From NCBI RefSeq assembly GCF_014851805.1, contig NZ_JACVAK010000003.1:62001-126000 (forward strand): a stretch of 64,000 nucleotides of DNA. Direction: 5' to 3'. The translations under genes and the position numbers were made by a program. The stretch comes from Pseudoxanthomonas sp. PXM02 (GTDB lineage: Bacteria; Pseudomonadota; Gammaproteobacteria; Xanthomonadales; Xanthomonadaceae). The stretch's first letter is position 1. Every line of letters starts with the position of its first letter. This document shows, piece after piece, positions 1-8,358 of the stretch. The notes below the pieces were generated by a model that was given only the letters and a program-made list of their open reading frames with translations, was not told the DNA's origin and ran no database searches.

Positions 1-94
1 TCTCGGTCCGCGGGTCAGCAGGCGCTTCGGTACCGCACCCGGCCAGAAGACCAACGAGCGCGAAAGCTAATGAATTTTTAACAAAAGAGCGCAT
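1..94 (-). CDS. Truncated N-terminus of a lipoprotein, probably an RND efflux periplasmic adaptor
   Basis: Only the first 31 codons lie in the window; the gene runs off the left edge. The ATG is at 92-94 on the minus strand. The translation begins MRSFVKNS, continues with a hydrophobic stretch and ends in a lipobox (LLAGC, Cys20), so it should be a lipid-anchored exported protein. A lipoprotein directly downstream of a TetR repressor on the same strand is the usual layout of AcrA/MexE-type membrane fusion proteins of tripartite efflux pumps. That function is inferred from context; the adaptor domains are outside the window. No strong Shine-Dalgarno sequence is visible before the ATG. Confidence 0.6.
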   Translation of the reverse strand, partial: MRSFVKNSLAFALVGLLAGCGTEAPADPRTE

Positions 95-101
95 GGGAGT
101 A

Positions 102-121
102 CCGTCGATCCAAGTCGACGG
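102..121. promoter_or_regulatory. Perfect 7-bp inverted repeat before the efflux lipoprotein
   Basis: CCGTCGA and TCGACGG are separated by six bases, starting 8 bp upstream of the lipoprotein start codon. It lies in the 74-bp gap between the TetR gene and the lipoprotein gene. It could be an operator or a leader hairpin near the translation start. The function is inferred only from position and symmetry. Confidence 0.35.
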
Positions 122-134
122 CACTTTGAACCTA

Positions 135-158
135 GTGACTATATTAGTCAATAGTCAC
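135..158. promoter_or_regulatory. Putative TetR-family operator
   Basis: A 24-bp element has perfect 8-bp arms, GTGACTAT and ATAGTCAC, around the spacer ATTAGTCA, which repeats the half-site core again. It sits in the TetR-lipoprotein gap, which is where an autoregulating pump repressor usually binds. Size and symmetry fit a TetR dimer site, but binding is inferred. Confidence 0.5.
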
Positions 159-168
159 AACAGTGCCT

Positions 169-786
169 CTAAGGGGACAAGCTCCGCAGCACGAGGCTGC
201 AGAGCAGCATGGGAGCCTGGTCGCTGTACTCGAGGCTATGCGGCAGCAAAAGTGGATTCAGGTAGGGGCGCAACACCAGATGGATCGCATCGGTGGTTTC
301 GTCCAATGGCGTTTTGCGCTCGAAGTCGCCTGACTCCCGGCCTTGCTGGAGAATCTCCTGGAGTAGTGCGCGCAGCCTTTCCTCATAAGCCAGTACGGAT
401 GGCCACCGCTCGGCAGCGGCCGACTGCGCTATCTCGTAGAGCTTGCGATCTTGGGAAAGAAGCTTCTGATGCGCCTCAGTAGAGGCCTTGAAAAGCCTTC
501 TCAGCCGCTCTGCAGGCTGCTCCACCCCATCAAGGGCCTGGAGGATTTCTTGTTCGAGCTGACTCAAGCAGTTGGAGCAGATCGCCTCGCCAATGGCCTG
601 CTTGGATTCGAAGAACTTATAGACGTAGGCCTTTGAGAAGCCGATCGCCTTGGCGAGGTCGGAAACGGTGGTTTTCTCGTAGCCGTAGTGGCTGAAGTGC
701 TCGGTAGCCGCGACGACAATCTGATCACGAATGTCGTGTGTAGCTGGCCCACGGCCTGACCCAGGTGGAGAAATTGTGGCGTTCAT
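169..786 (-). CDS. TetR/AcrR family transcriptional regulator
   Basis: This is a 205-residue protein, a usual length for TetR repressors. The N-terminal helix-turn-helix spans roughly residues 25-65 and reads TTVSDLAKAIGFSKAYVYKFF followed by SKQAI, the classic signature of the family. The rest is the variable helical ligand-binding and dimerisation domain. The gene is upstream of, and on the same strand as, an efflux-type lipoprotein, with a palindromic site between them. It therefore probably represses a pump and perhaps itself. The ligand cannot be read from the sequence. Family call is firm; the target is inferred. Confidence 0.9.
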   Translation of the reverse strand: MNATISPPGSGRGPATHDIRDQIVVAATEHFSHYGYEKTTVSDLAKAIGFSKAYVYKFFESKQAIGEAICSNCLSQLEQEILQALDGVEQPAERLRRLFKASTEAHQKLLSQDRKLYEIAQSAAAERWPSVLAYEERLRALLQEILQQGRESGDFERKTPLDETTDAIHLVLRPYLNPLLLPHSLEYSDQAPMLLCSLVLRSLSP

Positions 787-1327
787 GGGCCCAGATTATC
801 CGAGCCTCCATGAACCATCAACGTGTGACGAACATGGCTACTGGTCACTGGGCTCCTCTAGCTCACACGGTCGCTGTAGCCTTCAGGGCCAATTGGGTGC
901 ACTTCCCGAAGCGACGACGAGCCGAAGGCCCCACGTTCAAGCACGCAGAAATGATGGGGAGACCTGGTCATTAGAGGGGCGGGCCACGACGTCAGCTTTG
1001 GGTCGGAAGCAGTCAGACGACAGAAGCCGGTGCTAAACCGATCTTGCATCGGAAGCGCCAACGCCGCACAGGGAAGATCATGATCCACATTAGCTGGTAA
1101 CACTTGAGAACGCAGAGTCCCGCCTTAGCAGACCTTGTTCGGTGATGCTTGGAGGCATAGGCATTTCTCTTGCAAGCCACAATTTCAACGTCACTCAGCG
1201 CTAATGCAGTGCTAGCACAGCTGAATGGCGGGTCATTAAGCCCTTTGCTAGTCAAGGGACTTGTTGCGAACATTGGAAGGGCGTACAACGATAGCGCGCA
1301 CACTCTCGGCGCCCACGAGCGCCGAAC
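787..1327. other. Gene-poor stretch, no convincing gene
   Basis: Neither strand carries an open frame with recognisable motifs or a good ribosome binding site; the frames present look like chance translations. The only structures noted are a GCTTTGGGTCGGAAGC element at 995-1010 and a 6-bp inverted repeat (CGGCGC/GCGCCG) at 1307-1324, just before the next start codon. Composition is less GC-rich than the right half of the window, fitting acquired or decaying DNA. Confidence 0.5.
995..1010 (+). repeat. Dispersed hairpin-like element, copy 1
   Basis: The 16-mer GCTTTGGGTCGGAAGC recurs at 15929-15944 with one base changed. The ends (GCTTT/GAAGC) can pair around GGGTCG. A related fragment, GGCCAGAAGCGGAC, occurs near 4135. 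All copies are in non-coding DNA of the left accessory part. Confidence 0.4.
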
Positions 1328-1549
1328 ATGGAACCCAGAGACGCCTCCGAAGCGGGAGTGTTGCTTCGCATCCATTTTGCTGAGCGCAAAACCGAGAATG
1401 GTCTCTATGTGGAAGCCAGGGCCAGCTTTAGAAGCCCGACGGCACCCTGCACCATCCACCTAATTACTCAGAAGCGTCATCCTACTCGTGAAGCCGCTGA
1501 TGAGGCTATTGTCAGCATTGCAAGACAGCATGGCTGGGGCGCCAACTAA
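1328..1549 (+). CDS. Small hypothetical protein, translationally coupled to the YkgJ-like gene
   Basis: This is a 73-residue frame with balanced composition (MEPRDASEAG... ending ARQHGWGAN). Its TAA stop overlaps the ATG of the next gene as TAATG, the usual sign of translational coupling. That coupling is the main reason to believe it, since no family was recognised. A small hairpin lies just before the ATG and the Shine-Dalgarno sequence is poor. There is no signal peptide or membrane segment. It may be a real partner of the cysteine-cluster protein or a chance frame. Confidence 0.45.
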   Translation: MEPRDASEAGVLLRIHFAERKTENGLYVEARASFRSPTAPCTIHLITQKRHPTREAADEAIVSIARQHGWGAN

Positions 1550-1878
1550 TGGGGCCCAGCGCTCAGGAGAGCGGCGACCAGGCAAAGCCGCTATGTGCGC
1601 GATGCGATGCAGTATGTTGCCGCCTGACCGTCATCTTACAACCGGAAGACGGCATTCCATCGCACCTCACCGGACACACATCAGCTGGCTTGATGGTGAT
1701 GGCACGCGACGCAGAGGGCTGGTGCGTCGCGATTGATGCAAGTCGCATGCGCTGCACCATTTACGAGACCCGGCCCGACGTCTGCCGTCGCTTCAGAATG
1801 TCCGGACCCTATTGCCTCGCGGTGCGAACAGAGTATTTCGATAGCACTTCCCGCGGCATCCCTCTGACACTTTACTAG
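1549..1878 (+). CDS. YkgJ-family cysteine cluster protein
   Basis: The 109-residue protein carries the pattern that defines this family. Cysteines 16, 19, 23 and 24 form CxxCxxxCC, followed by Cys59, Cys69 (CTIYETRPDVCR), Cys79 and Cys89. Members are thought to bind zinc or an iron-sulphur cluster through these residues; their biochemical role is poorly known. The RP-x-x-C-R-x-F stretch is characteristic. The start is set by the TAATG overlap with the upstream small gene. Family assignment is from visible motifs; no function beyond metal binding is claimed. Confidence 0.8.
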   Translation: MGPSAQESGDQAKPLCARCDAVCCRLTVILQPEDGIPSHLTGHTSAGLMVMARDAEGWCVAIDASRMRCTIYETRPDVCRRFRMSGPYCLAVRTEYFDSTSRGIPLTLY

Positions 1879-1987
1879 TGACGAAAATGGATGGCACGTC
1901 CTGACGGATCAGCAGCCAACGTGCATCACGTGCAACGCAAAGAGTCGAACACAGTTTCGCCCGCCCCATCAGCATGTGCTGCCTCGA

Positions 1988-2299
1988 TCAGTCATCACCG
2001 GTAAGACTGGCATAGCGAAGTACCGTTCCCGCATCCTGAGTCGCCTGCTTGGTTGATTCCAGCCAGCGAGCTGCAGCGCCATAATTCTTGATTAGACTGC
2101 CCAGTTCATCGGTCAGGCACTTCGCACAGGGTTGGCCACCCGGGCTCGGCCGGCAGCATCTCGCACAAGGCGACATGGTCGTCTTGCTTGCGGGTCTTAA
2201 CTGATATGCAATCTTGTCCATCAGGGCTGCCGCAGCCTGTGCGCGATCCGCAATATCGCCGATCGAAGCTGATACGTGGCGGTTAGCTTCTCGGTTCAT
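1988..2299 (-). CDS. Hypothetical protein with a central cysteine cluster
   Basis: The 103-residue protein was not recognised. The N-terminal half is Ala-rich and helical in appearance. A central segment, CARCCRPSPGGQPCAKC, has five cysteines in 17 residues in a CxxCC...CxxC arrangement that could bind a metal. The C-terminal half again looks helical. There is no signal peptide. A weak GAG precedes the ATG. It may be a second small metal-binding protein beside the YkgJ-like gene, but that link rests only on proximity and cysteine content. Confidence 0.45.
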   Translation of the reverse strand: MNREANRHVSASIGDIADRAQAAAALMDKIAYQLRPASKTTMSPCARCCRPSPGGQPCAKCLTDELGSLIKNYGAAARWLESTKQATQDAGTVLRYASLTGDD

Positions 2300-2373
2300 A
2301 TTACTCTGAGCGGCTGGAGGGAAGATGCGGCGGGAATTTCTTCCCGCCGCTAGCAGTCCTTTGCACCCATCCC

Positions 2374-2826
2374 TTAGTTAGGCTTGGATTCCGGAAGGTT
2401 GACCTTGTCGATACCGTGGATCACGCCATTCTTGGCCAGGATGTCCGGAAGCGTTACGCGAGCGGCGCCAATGCTGAGCTTGCCTTCGGTAACTTTGATC
2501 GGCGCAGCCTGACCTTGTAGCGTGCGGGCCGATTGCCACTTCCCGACATCGGTCGTCGTCTTGCGGCCACTGACCAAGTGATAGTTGATCAATGAAGCCA
2601 ACTCATCCTTGTTGGCGGGCTCGAGCAACCGGTCGAGTGCGCCTGCCGGCAGGCCAGAGAACGCTTCGTCGGTGGGGGCGAAGAGCGTGAACTGCTCATC
2701 GCCTGCCAGTGAGGCGGTAAGGCCTGCCTTGTCGACGGCATTGATGAAGGTCGAGAAGGATTTGTTGGTCTTCAGCGTACCCAACAGATTCTGCTGGGCG
2801 AGGCCTTCTTTCTGTTGCATTTCCAT
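2374..2826 (-). CDS. Fasciclin (FAS1) domain protein
   Basis: The 150-residue protein is essentially one FAS1 domain. The H1 motif is at residues 46-56 (FTLFAPTDEAF), the YHLV segment at 82-85, and the H2 motif at 134-142 (GVIHGIDKV). FAS1 domains usually mediate adhesion at cell surfaces. Most bacterial members are secreted or lipoproteins, but no signal peptide or lipobox is visible here. The start is supported by AGGAAA six bases before the ATG. Either this is a cytoplasmic variant or it lost its export signal. No operon partner is visible. Confidence 0.9.
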   Translation of the reverse strand: MEMQQKEGLAQQNLLGTLKTNKSFSTFINAVDKAGLTASLAGDEQFTLFAPTDEAFSGLPAGALDRLLEPANKDELASLINYHLVSGRKTTTDVGKWQSARTLQGQAAPIKVTEGKLSIGAARVTLPDILAKNGVIHGIDKVNLPESKPN

Positions 2827-4182
2827 GGGAATTTCCTACGAAGTAGACCCGTATAAGGGTCAAACGGACGGCCAAAGCCGTGGCCGGGCGAAATGCCAGG
2901 CGCGAGCTCAATGCGGAGAGTAGGAGGGGTGGAGCGCGGCTGAGCAGCCGATACGGTATTGCACCGCAACCCCCACACCCTGCGCCTTTGGTTGTTAGTC
3001 TGGTGTGACGCTGTCAGGAATGAAGTGCCGCCACGTCAAGAAATGTGGTAGATTCATGCAACGCGGAATTCCGATGCTTGGTTAGCTTTCGCGCCCGCAG
3101 TGTGCCGGCTCGCACAATTTGCCGGAGCTGCCATGACTATCAAACGACATCGTGTCGTTTCGACCGAATCCCCTTTTCAGAACATCACTCATGCGCTGAG
3201 GGATTGCGCGTTGCAGTGTGCCGAGAATGAGGGATGGCCCGTCCTTGATGACGTGATCGAACCCTCTTTCGTGATAGCCCAGTCCAATCTTGCTCAACGC
3301 ATCGCGGGGCCACGCGACCAGCCTATCGAAGAGGAAGCGTTCTTCTGGTCTCGGAGAACCGCTGCGCCACGTCGCATAGGACCGAGCACGCGACGCGGAT
3401 TGGCACTTGTGACCTCGGGCGCACAGCATCGCAGCCATGGCTAGCATCTCGTTGGTTATCTCATCGCAAAGCGTTGAATGCATCGAAGGTCGCCTCGATC
3501 CGGAGATGGACTCCCGATTGAATTCATTTCGCCTCGTTCATGAGCAGAGAAATCATGGCGGGGTCGCTTGCTGGTTCTTCTTCGCCAAGGCCGACCTTAC
3601 GAAGCCGGAGGCCCTTTCCCGCGCGGAGCAATGGCATGCATCTACACACCATTGTCTTTGGCTAGGCATGTTCCAATAGCCGTCATACAAGCGATCAGGA
3701 CCAATGCCACTGCGCGCCTATCGAACGAAGGCTCAGAATGAAAGAAGGCAGGTCTTCGTTCTTCGTCTTGGCCTTGGCCAGTCAATTGGCCCGCTCGCAC
3801 TGAGGTCGATATGGGCTACGGCCTGCGACTCGCCAGACGTTGGCGTCAGCCGCAGGACACAGAACAATCCCGGCTACGGCATTCGCCCCTGTTACGGCTT
3901 GTGGGCAGGATATGCCTTTAATCGTATCCCAGCCGAGCAGAAGCTACGCGCGATACTGGATGCGGACGGCTACTTCTTTACGCTGATCTCAATGGACGCA
4001 TAGAAGTTAGGACGGTAGCCGCTGCTACTTGGGGGAGCCATCGGGCTCATGCTGGTGTGGGCATCCCTTGGCTAGGTTAGTAGCGACCTTTCTCAGTCTG
4101 TGCCAGTTTCCATCTCGCGAATGCCTGCTATCGGCCAGAAGCGGACCTAAGCGCACTCAGCTGATCGTCTGCTTCAAACTGG
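2827..4182. other. Long stretch without a confident gene
   Basis: Several short frames exist on both strands but none shows a recognised family. The best plus-strand candidate would start at 3133 (GGAG nine bases before an ATG) and end at 3444. It is contested by an equally long minus-strand frame (3082-3483), and codon usage favours neither. A frame at 3704-4003 also lacks support. A fragment related to the GGTCGGAAGC element lies near 4135. This is best read as degraded accessory DNA. Confidence 0.4.
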
Positions 4183-4704
4183 CTAGTTCTCGGTGAACGT
4201 CACTCTGCTGCTGCGCGGTCCGAGGGCCTCGCTGAGGCCATTGGGATCGTCAACAAGCCCGAGCCGTGTATACGAGTACGACGAACGGAATGTCTTGTAG
4301 AAGATGACAACCGTACTGGAGCCGTAAAGCATTAAGTCGCCGTTTTGTATCGTGCCTGGACGCTCTGCATGGGTTGGCAGCGCTTGCGGCATATCGGCGT
4401 GCTTCTCATTGCCGTTGAGCTCTGCCATATCGAGCGTCAAGGGAAGTCTGGCCACGAACGCGCGCGCTGCCGCGGTATCGGCCAAGGTTATGGCGAAACG
4501 ACGTTCTCCGACTGTCATCCACATGCGAGCACCCTCCGAAGTAGCGGATGCACGACCTGCATCCTGGGCAACGATAACGGGTGCCTCGAACTGGCTGGCC
4601 TTGCAGCCCCCCAGGATCGTCAGACCGAGTAGAACACCCAATCCGAGCAGGCATCCACGTTTCGCTGAGCGGTTTTGAGTGGGGTCCGTAGTATTTGAGC
4701 TCAT
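4183..4704 (-). CDS. Cyclophilin-like fold lipoprotein
   Basis: The 173-residue precursor has a basic N-terminus, a hydrophobic segment (residues 18-32) and a lipobox-like LGGC with Cys34 as the likely lipidated residue. The mature part from about residue 60 matches the small bacterial cyclophilin-like family. It begins with MWMTVGERRFAITLADTAAA, and GDLMLYGSSTVVIFYKTF and YTRLGLVDD follow. These proteins share the cyclophilin barrel but generally lack prolyl-isomerase residues, and their role is unclear. It is the last gene of the minus-strand carbonyl operon, 27 bp after the exporter gene. Confidence 0.8.
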   Translation of the reverse strand: MSSNTTDPTQNRSAKRGCLLGLGVLLGLTILGGCKASQFEAPVIVAQDAGRASATSEGARMWMTVGERRFAITLADTAAARAFVARLPLTLDMAELNGNEKHADMPQALPTHAERPGTIQNGDLMLYGSSTVVIFYKTFRSSYSYTRLGLVDDPNGLSEALGPRSSRVTFTEN

Positions 4705-4731
4705 GGCACGACTCCTACAAGGATGGTCCGC

Positions 4732-5946
4732 TTATACCGAGGGCTGCACGGGCGATCGCGCGACCGCCCGTGTCAGAAAGGCGGCAAACAGCAGCACGGC
4801 GGCGCTCATAGCGAAGGTAGCCTGGTAGCCGGCATGGTCAAACAGCAACCCGCCGATGATTGAGCCCAGGGCGATGGCCAGTTGGACCACTGCCACCATC
4901 AATCCGCCCCCAGCCTCAGCATCCTTAGGCAACTCCTGCGCAATCCAGCTCCACCAGCCGACAGGGGCGGCAGTGGCCATCAGTCCCCAGAGACCAAACA
5001 AGATCGCTACGCCAGTCGCCCAGGCGCCCAGCGGGATAAGCGCAAGCGCGATGATTGCCATCAACAACGGGATGGCAATCAGGGTTCTATACAGACCGCG
5101 CTTCAGGAAGGCGCCGATGACGGCGGTGCCGATGAAGCCGGCCACACCGATCACCAGAAGAATGAGTGACAGCGTCGACACCTGTACGTGCGTGACCGTT
5201 TCAAGGAATGGTCGGATGTAGGTGAACAGTGCGAATTGCCCCATGAAGAAGGCACCGCAGGCGGCCATACCCAGCGCGACGGCTCGGCGCTGAAGCAATC
5301 GGAATGCATTGGCAGGCGCGGACCCGTTCGCTGAGGGCATGGTTGGCAAGCTGACCCATTGCCAAACCAGCGCAACGAGCGCCACCGGCACGAGGCAGTA
5401 GAACGCGCCGCGCCAGCCGATGACCGAGCCAAGGTAGCTGCCCAAGGGTGCGGCAATCACGGTGGCCAGTGCGTTGCCACCGTTGAAGATGGCCAAGGCG
5501 CGCGGCACCTGCGAAGGCGGCACCAAGCGCATGGCCGTGGCGGCGGACATCGACCAGAAGCCGCCGATCACCACGCCCAGGAGCGCCCGGCCCAGCATAT
5601 AAATGGGGTAATTGGGCGCCAACGCCACGACAGCACCTGAAACCGCCATCAGGCCCGTCAGTGACAGCAGCAGCGCCTTGCGGTTGATGTTACGGGTCAC
5701 TGTGGCGATCGAGAGGCTGGTCAGCACCGCGAACGCGCCGGAGATGGCGATGCCGTAGCCCGCCCATCCCTTGCTGACCGCCAGGTCGGCGGCGATCGGC
5801 GTGAGCAGGCTGACAGGCATGAACTCGGACGCAATCAATGCGAACACGCACAGCGTCATGGCGAAGACACCACCCCACCTCGCGGGTCGTGTCTGAGTCA
5901 CCTCTTCCATGCCGTCAGCCGGCACGGTTGCTGCAGCGCCATTCAT
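4732..5946 (-). CDS. MFS efflux transporter, NepI-like (DHA1 family)
   Basis: About 404 residues with 12 predicted membrane segments. Strong landmarks shared with E. coli NepI (purine ribonucleoside exporter) include EFMPVSLLTPIAADL near the N-terminus, GGFWSMSAATAMRLVPP, and APLGSYLGSVIGWRGAFY. The start is placed at 5946 because a GGGGG tract lies seven bases upstream; the longer frame from 5985 has no ribosome site. Nucleoside export is known for NepI, but in this operon of carbonyl-modifying enzymes the substrate may be a pathway metabolite. It follows the CMD gene by 54 bp. Confidence 0.85.
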   Translation of the reverse strand: MNGAAATVPADGMEEVTQTRPARWGGVFAMTLCVFALIASEFMPVSLLTPIAADLAVSKGWAGYGIAISGAFAVLTSLSIATVTRNINRKALLLSLTGLMAVSGAVVALAPNYPIYMLGRALLGVVIGGFWSMSAATAMRLVPPSQVPRALAIFNGGNALATVIAAPLGSYLGSVIGWRGAFYCLVPVALVALVWQWVSLPTMPSANGSAPANAFRLLQRRAVALGMAACGAFFMGQFALFTYIRPFLETVTHVQVSTLSLILLVIGVAGFIGTAVIGAFLKRGLYRTLIAIPLLMAIIALALIPLGAWATGVAILFGLWGLMATAAPVGWWSWIAQELPKDAEAGGGLMVAVVQLAIALGSIIGGLLFDHAGYQATFAMSAAVLLFAAFLTRAVARSPVQPSV

Positions 5947-6000
5947 ACGGGAACCCCCAGTCGTTTGGCACGCTGATGACGACAAAGGACGGTTTGCATA

Positions 6001-6789
6001 TCAGTCGACACCTGTTGTCCGTGTTGCGTCGGACAGTGCCTGCCGAGCACGGTGCGCAGGTTCACTCTCGACGTGATCCGCCAGTACTTCAGCAAGCTGG
6101 CGCAGTTGGTCGGCGGTGATGCCAACATTCATGCTGATTCGCATATGCGATTGCAACTGGGATTCCGCACCCGGCAGCACAGACAGCATGCTGACGGTGG
6201 CGATCTCTCGGCTCTGCCAGTCGAGGTTGTCGCGCTCGAAGATGTCGCCGAACAAATGTGTCTTGAGGTACTCGTCAATGGCCGGGGCGAAGTCGAACAG
6301 CGGCCCCTCTGCAGGGCCCGCCAACAACCTGGTCTGGTTGGAGGCCCCCGCAGCCAAGAGCGCATCACCTTGCGGAATCGCCTTGCCGGGTGCGCGACCG
6401 GGTGCATCCTCGATGCCGCGCTGCCTGCGCGCATCCAGAACAGTCATGAACTCTCCCAACGCGTTGAGACTTCTGGGGAAGCCCGCGTAGGCGTACACCT
6501 GTACCAAGATTTCCTTGACCTCGCTCACCGTCAGTCCCGCATCCAAGCCCTGATTGAGCGCAGCGCCGAGCTTTGCCATCTCTCCCGACGCAGCGAACGC
6601 GGCGATGGGGACGATCGCTCGCTGCCGATCCGAGAGTGTCTCGGATGAAGCTTGAGTGCCGCGCATTCTGGGGTCGTCCTGCGTGTTGGGCGCCGCCTGG
6701 CAGACCGCCGTGACGCAGAAGAGAACGCCAACAAGGAAGCCCCTGCTCCCTTGCAGACGTATCGCTTTAACGAGCGTTGTACTGGACAT
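6001..6789 (-). CDS. Carboxymuconolactone decarboxylase-family protein, exported, two CMD domains
   Basis: About 262 residues. A hydrophobic segment ending VCQAAP looks like a signal peptide, so the protein is probably periplasmic. Two CMD-like helical repeats follow (residues about 50-120 and 170-250 of the mature frame). The first carries RAIVPIAAFAASGEMAKL and YAYAGFPRSLNAL. The CxxC thiol pair of AhpD-type peroxidases is absent, so peroxidase activity by that route is unlikely. The start at 6789 has GAAGGT upstream and overlaps the 3' end of the cupin gene by 23 bases, indicating coupling. The substrate is unknown. Confidence 0.85.
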   Translation of the reverse strand: MSSTTLVKAIRLQGSRGFLVGVLFCVTAVCQAAPNTQDDPRMRGTQASSETLSDRQRAIVPIAAFAASGEMAKLGAALNQGLDAGLTVSEVKEILVQVYAYAGFPRSLNALGEFMTVLDARRQRGIEDAPGRAPGKAIPQGDALLAAGASNQTRLLAGPAEGPLFDFAPAIDEYLKTHLFGDIFERDNLDWQSREIATVSMLSVLPGAESQLQSHMRISMNVGITADQLRQLAEVLADHVESEPAHRARQALSDATRTTGVD

Positions 6790-7258
6790 CGCTGACCTTC
6801 TCCATCCACTCCACATTCTTGCCATCCACCGTGCCTGTGACCGCCAGATGGCTCATCGCCGTGGTGGGTGCCGCACCATGCCAATGCTTGACCCCGGGTG
6901 GACACACGACCACGTCACCAGGATGCAACTCCTGCACGCCTTTGCCCCATTGCTGGGTGAGCCCCACGCCAGAGACGATCATCAAGCGCTGGCCTGCGGG
7001 ATGGGTGTGCCACGCGGAACGCGCGCCGGGCTCGAACGTCACCATAGCGCCCGAGGTATTGAGGTGATCGTCCGCCTGCCAGACGTGATCCACCCGCACG
7101 CGACCCGTGAAGTAGTCCGCCGGGCCAGTCTGTGATGGCTGGCTTCCCACCCGCTTGATCTGTTGGGCGTCAGCCGGCCCGACGGGCTCGGCCGCTTCGG
7201 TCGAACCGAGAGGCAGCATCGCTGCCAGTAGCCCGGCTCCAAGCAAAGAGGTCTTCAT
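6767..7258 (-). CDS. Exported cupin-domain protein
   Basis: The 163-residue precursor has a signal peptide (residues 1-23, cleaved near TEAA/EP). The cupin barrel carries the metal-binding motif HTHPAGQ (His84, His86, Gln90) and a second motif with His125 (GVKHWHG), as in quercetinase-like and mandelonitrile-lyase-like single-domain cupins. Metal binding and an enzymatic role are therefore likely. Overlap with the CMD gene suggests that the two products act together in the periplasm; cupin-CMD pairing is common in proteobacteria. The exact reaction is not deducible. Confidence 0.88.
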   Translation of the reverse strand: MKTSLLGAGLLAAMLPLGSTEAAEPVGPADAQQIKRVGSQPSQTGPADYFTGRVRVDHVWQADDHLNTSGAMVTFEPGARSAWHTHPAGQRLMIVSGVGLTQQWGKGVQELHPGDVVVCPPGVKHWHGAAPTTAMSHLAVTGTVDGKNVEWMEKVSDVQYNAR

Positions 7259-7316
7259 TCAGAGGTTCCTCGAAAGTGATGGCAGCAGACCGAACTACGG
7301 TCGCAATGGACAGGCC

Positions 7317-8345
7317 CTACCGGAGGCTCTGCTTGAAAAATGAAGTCAGCTTGTCGAACGGAATCAGGTCCGTGCGGTCATAGAGATCCACGTGCCCAGC
7401 ACCCTTCACCCAGTAAAGTTCCTTGGGTTGACCTGCCAAGCGATAGGCTTCTTCGCTGAATTCCTTCGAGTGGGCCTGATCGCCGGCGATGAACAGCATG
7501 GGGCGTGGCGAGATGGTCTCGATGTCGTTGAACGGATAGAAGTTCATGAACTTGACATTGCTGGTGACCGTCGGTTTCGTAGTTCTCTGATCGGAGGCGC
7601 CAGCCGGGGTGAATTCGCCGCGCGAGGTGCGATAAAAATCGTAGAACTCGCGCTGGATGGGATGGGTATCCTGGGTCAGTTCCAGGTCCGTGCCGCCCGA
7701 CACCGCAACTTCCCCGCCTTCGAACTCGGCGTAGCGCTGTGCCGCCGCCGCGGCGATGATCTGCTTGCGCTGATCGAGCGTCAGTGAGTGGTTGAGCGCG
7801 TTGCGGTTGGCGGCCCCCATGTCGTACATGCTCACGGTGGCAATGGCCTTCATCCGCGGATCGATCTTGGCTGCACTGATAACGAAGCTGCCGCTGCCGC
7901 AAATGCCGAGCACGCCAATCCGCTCGCGGTCCACGAACGTCTGGGTGCCCAGGTAGTCCACGGCTGCACTGAAGGCTTCCGCATAGAGATCTGGCGCTAC
8001 CGCGTTGCGTGGCTGACCCTCGCTCTCGCCCCAGAACGGCAAGTCGATCGCCAAGGTAATGAACCCCTGCTCGGCCAACTTCTGCGCGTACAGGTTGGAG
8101 CTTTGCTCCTTCACCGCACCCATCGGGTGACCCACGATGATGGCCGAATACCGGACGCCCGGCCTGCGGTCCTTGGGCAGGAACAGATTGCCGGCGACTT
8201 TCATCCGGTACTGGTTGTTGAATGCGACCTTCTCAGCGATCAGCCGGTCACTCTTGTAGAAGTTGTTTGCACCGTTTGACATGTCTTGCCCCAACGCAGT
8301 GAATGAGCTGGCCAGCAGAGCCAGTGACAGCAATGTCTTCTTCAT
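7317..8345 (-). CDS. Exported alpha/beta hydrolase, dienelactone-hydrolase-like (YcjY type)
   Basis: 342 residues from the ATG at 8345, with a signal peptide ending near FTALGQD. The fold is clear: an oxyanion-region HPMGAVKE, a nucleophile elbow GICGSG at 147-152, and a candidate Asp289 and His318 (GAGHVD). The elbow puts Cys149 where serine hydrolases have Ser, as in dienelactone hydrolases, with Ser151 two residues later. A longer upstream frame to 8543 is rejected because it runs antisense into the ADH gene. The gene is 13 bp downstream of the alcohol dehydrogenase, so the two are co-transcribed. The substrate is unknown. Confidence 0.88.
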   Translation of the reverse strand: MKKTLLSLALLASSFTALGQDMSNGANNFYKSDRLIAEKVAFNNQYRMKVAGNLFLPKDRRPGVRYSAIIVGHPMGAVKEQSSNLYAQKLAEQGFITLAIDLPFWGESEGQPRNAVAPDLYAEAFSAAVDYLGTQTFVDRERIGVLGICGSGSFVISAAKIDPRMKAIATVSMYDMGAANRNALNHSLTLDQRKQIIAAAAAQRYAEFEGGEVAVSGGTDLELTQDTHPIQREFYDFYRTSRGEFTPAGASDQRTTKPTVTSNVKFMNFYPFNDIETISPRPMLFIAGDQAHSKEFSEEAYRLAGQPKELYWVKGAGHVDLYDRTDLIPFDKLTSFFKQSLR

Positions 8346-8358
8346 GTTTGTTCCTCGA

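Noticed and set aside
3082-3483. Minus-strand frame of 133 codons
   Set aside because: Contested by plus-strand frames of similar length. No family, poor start context; the region looks degraded.
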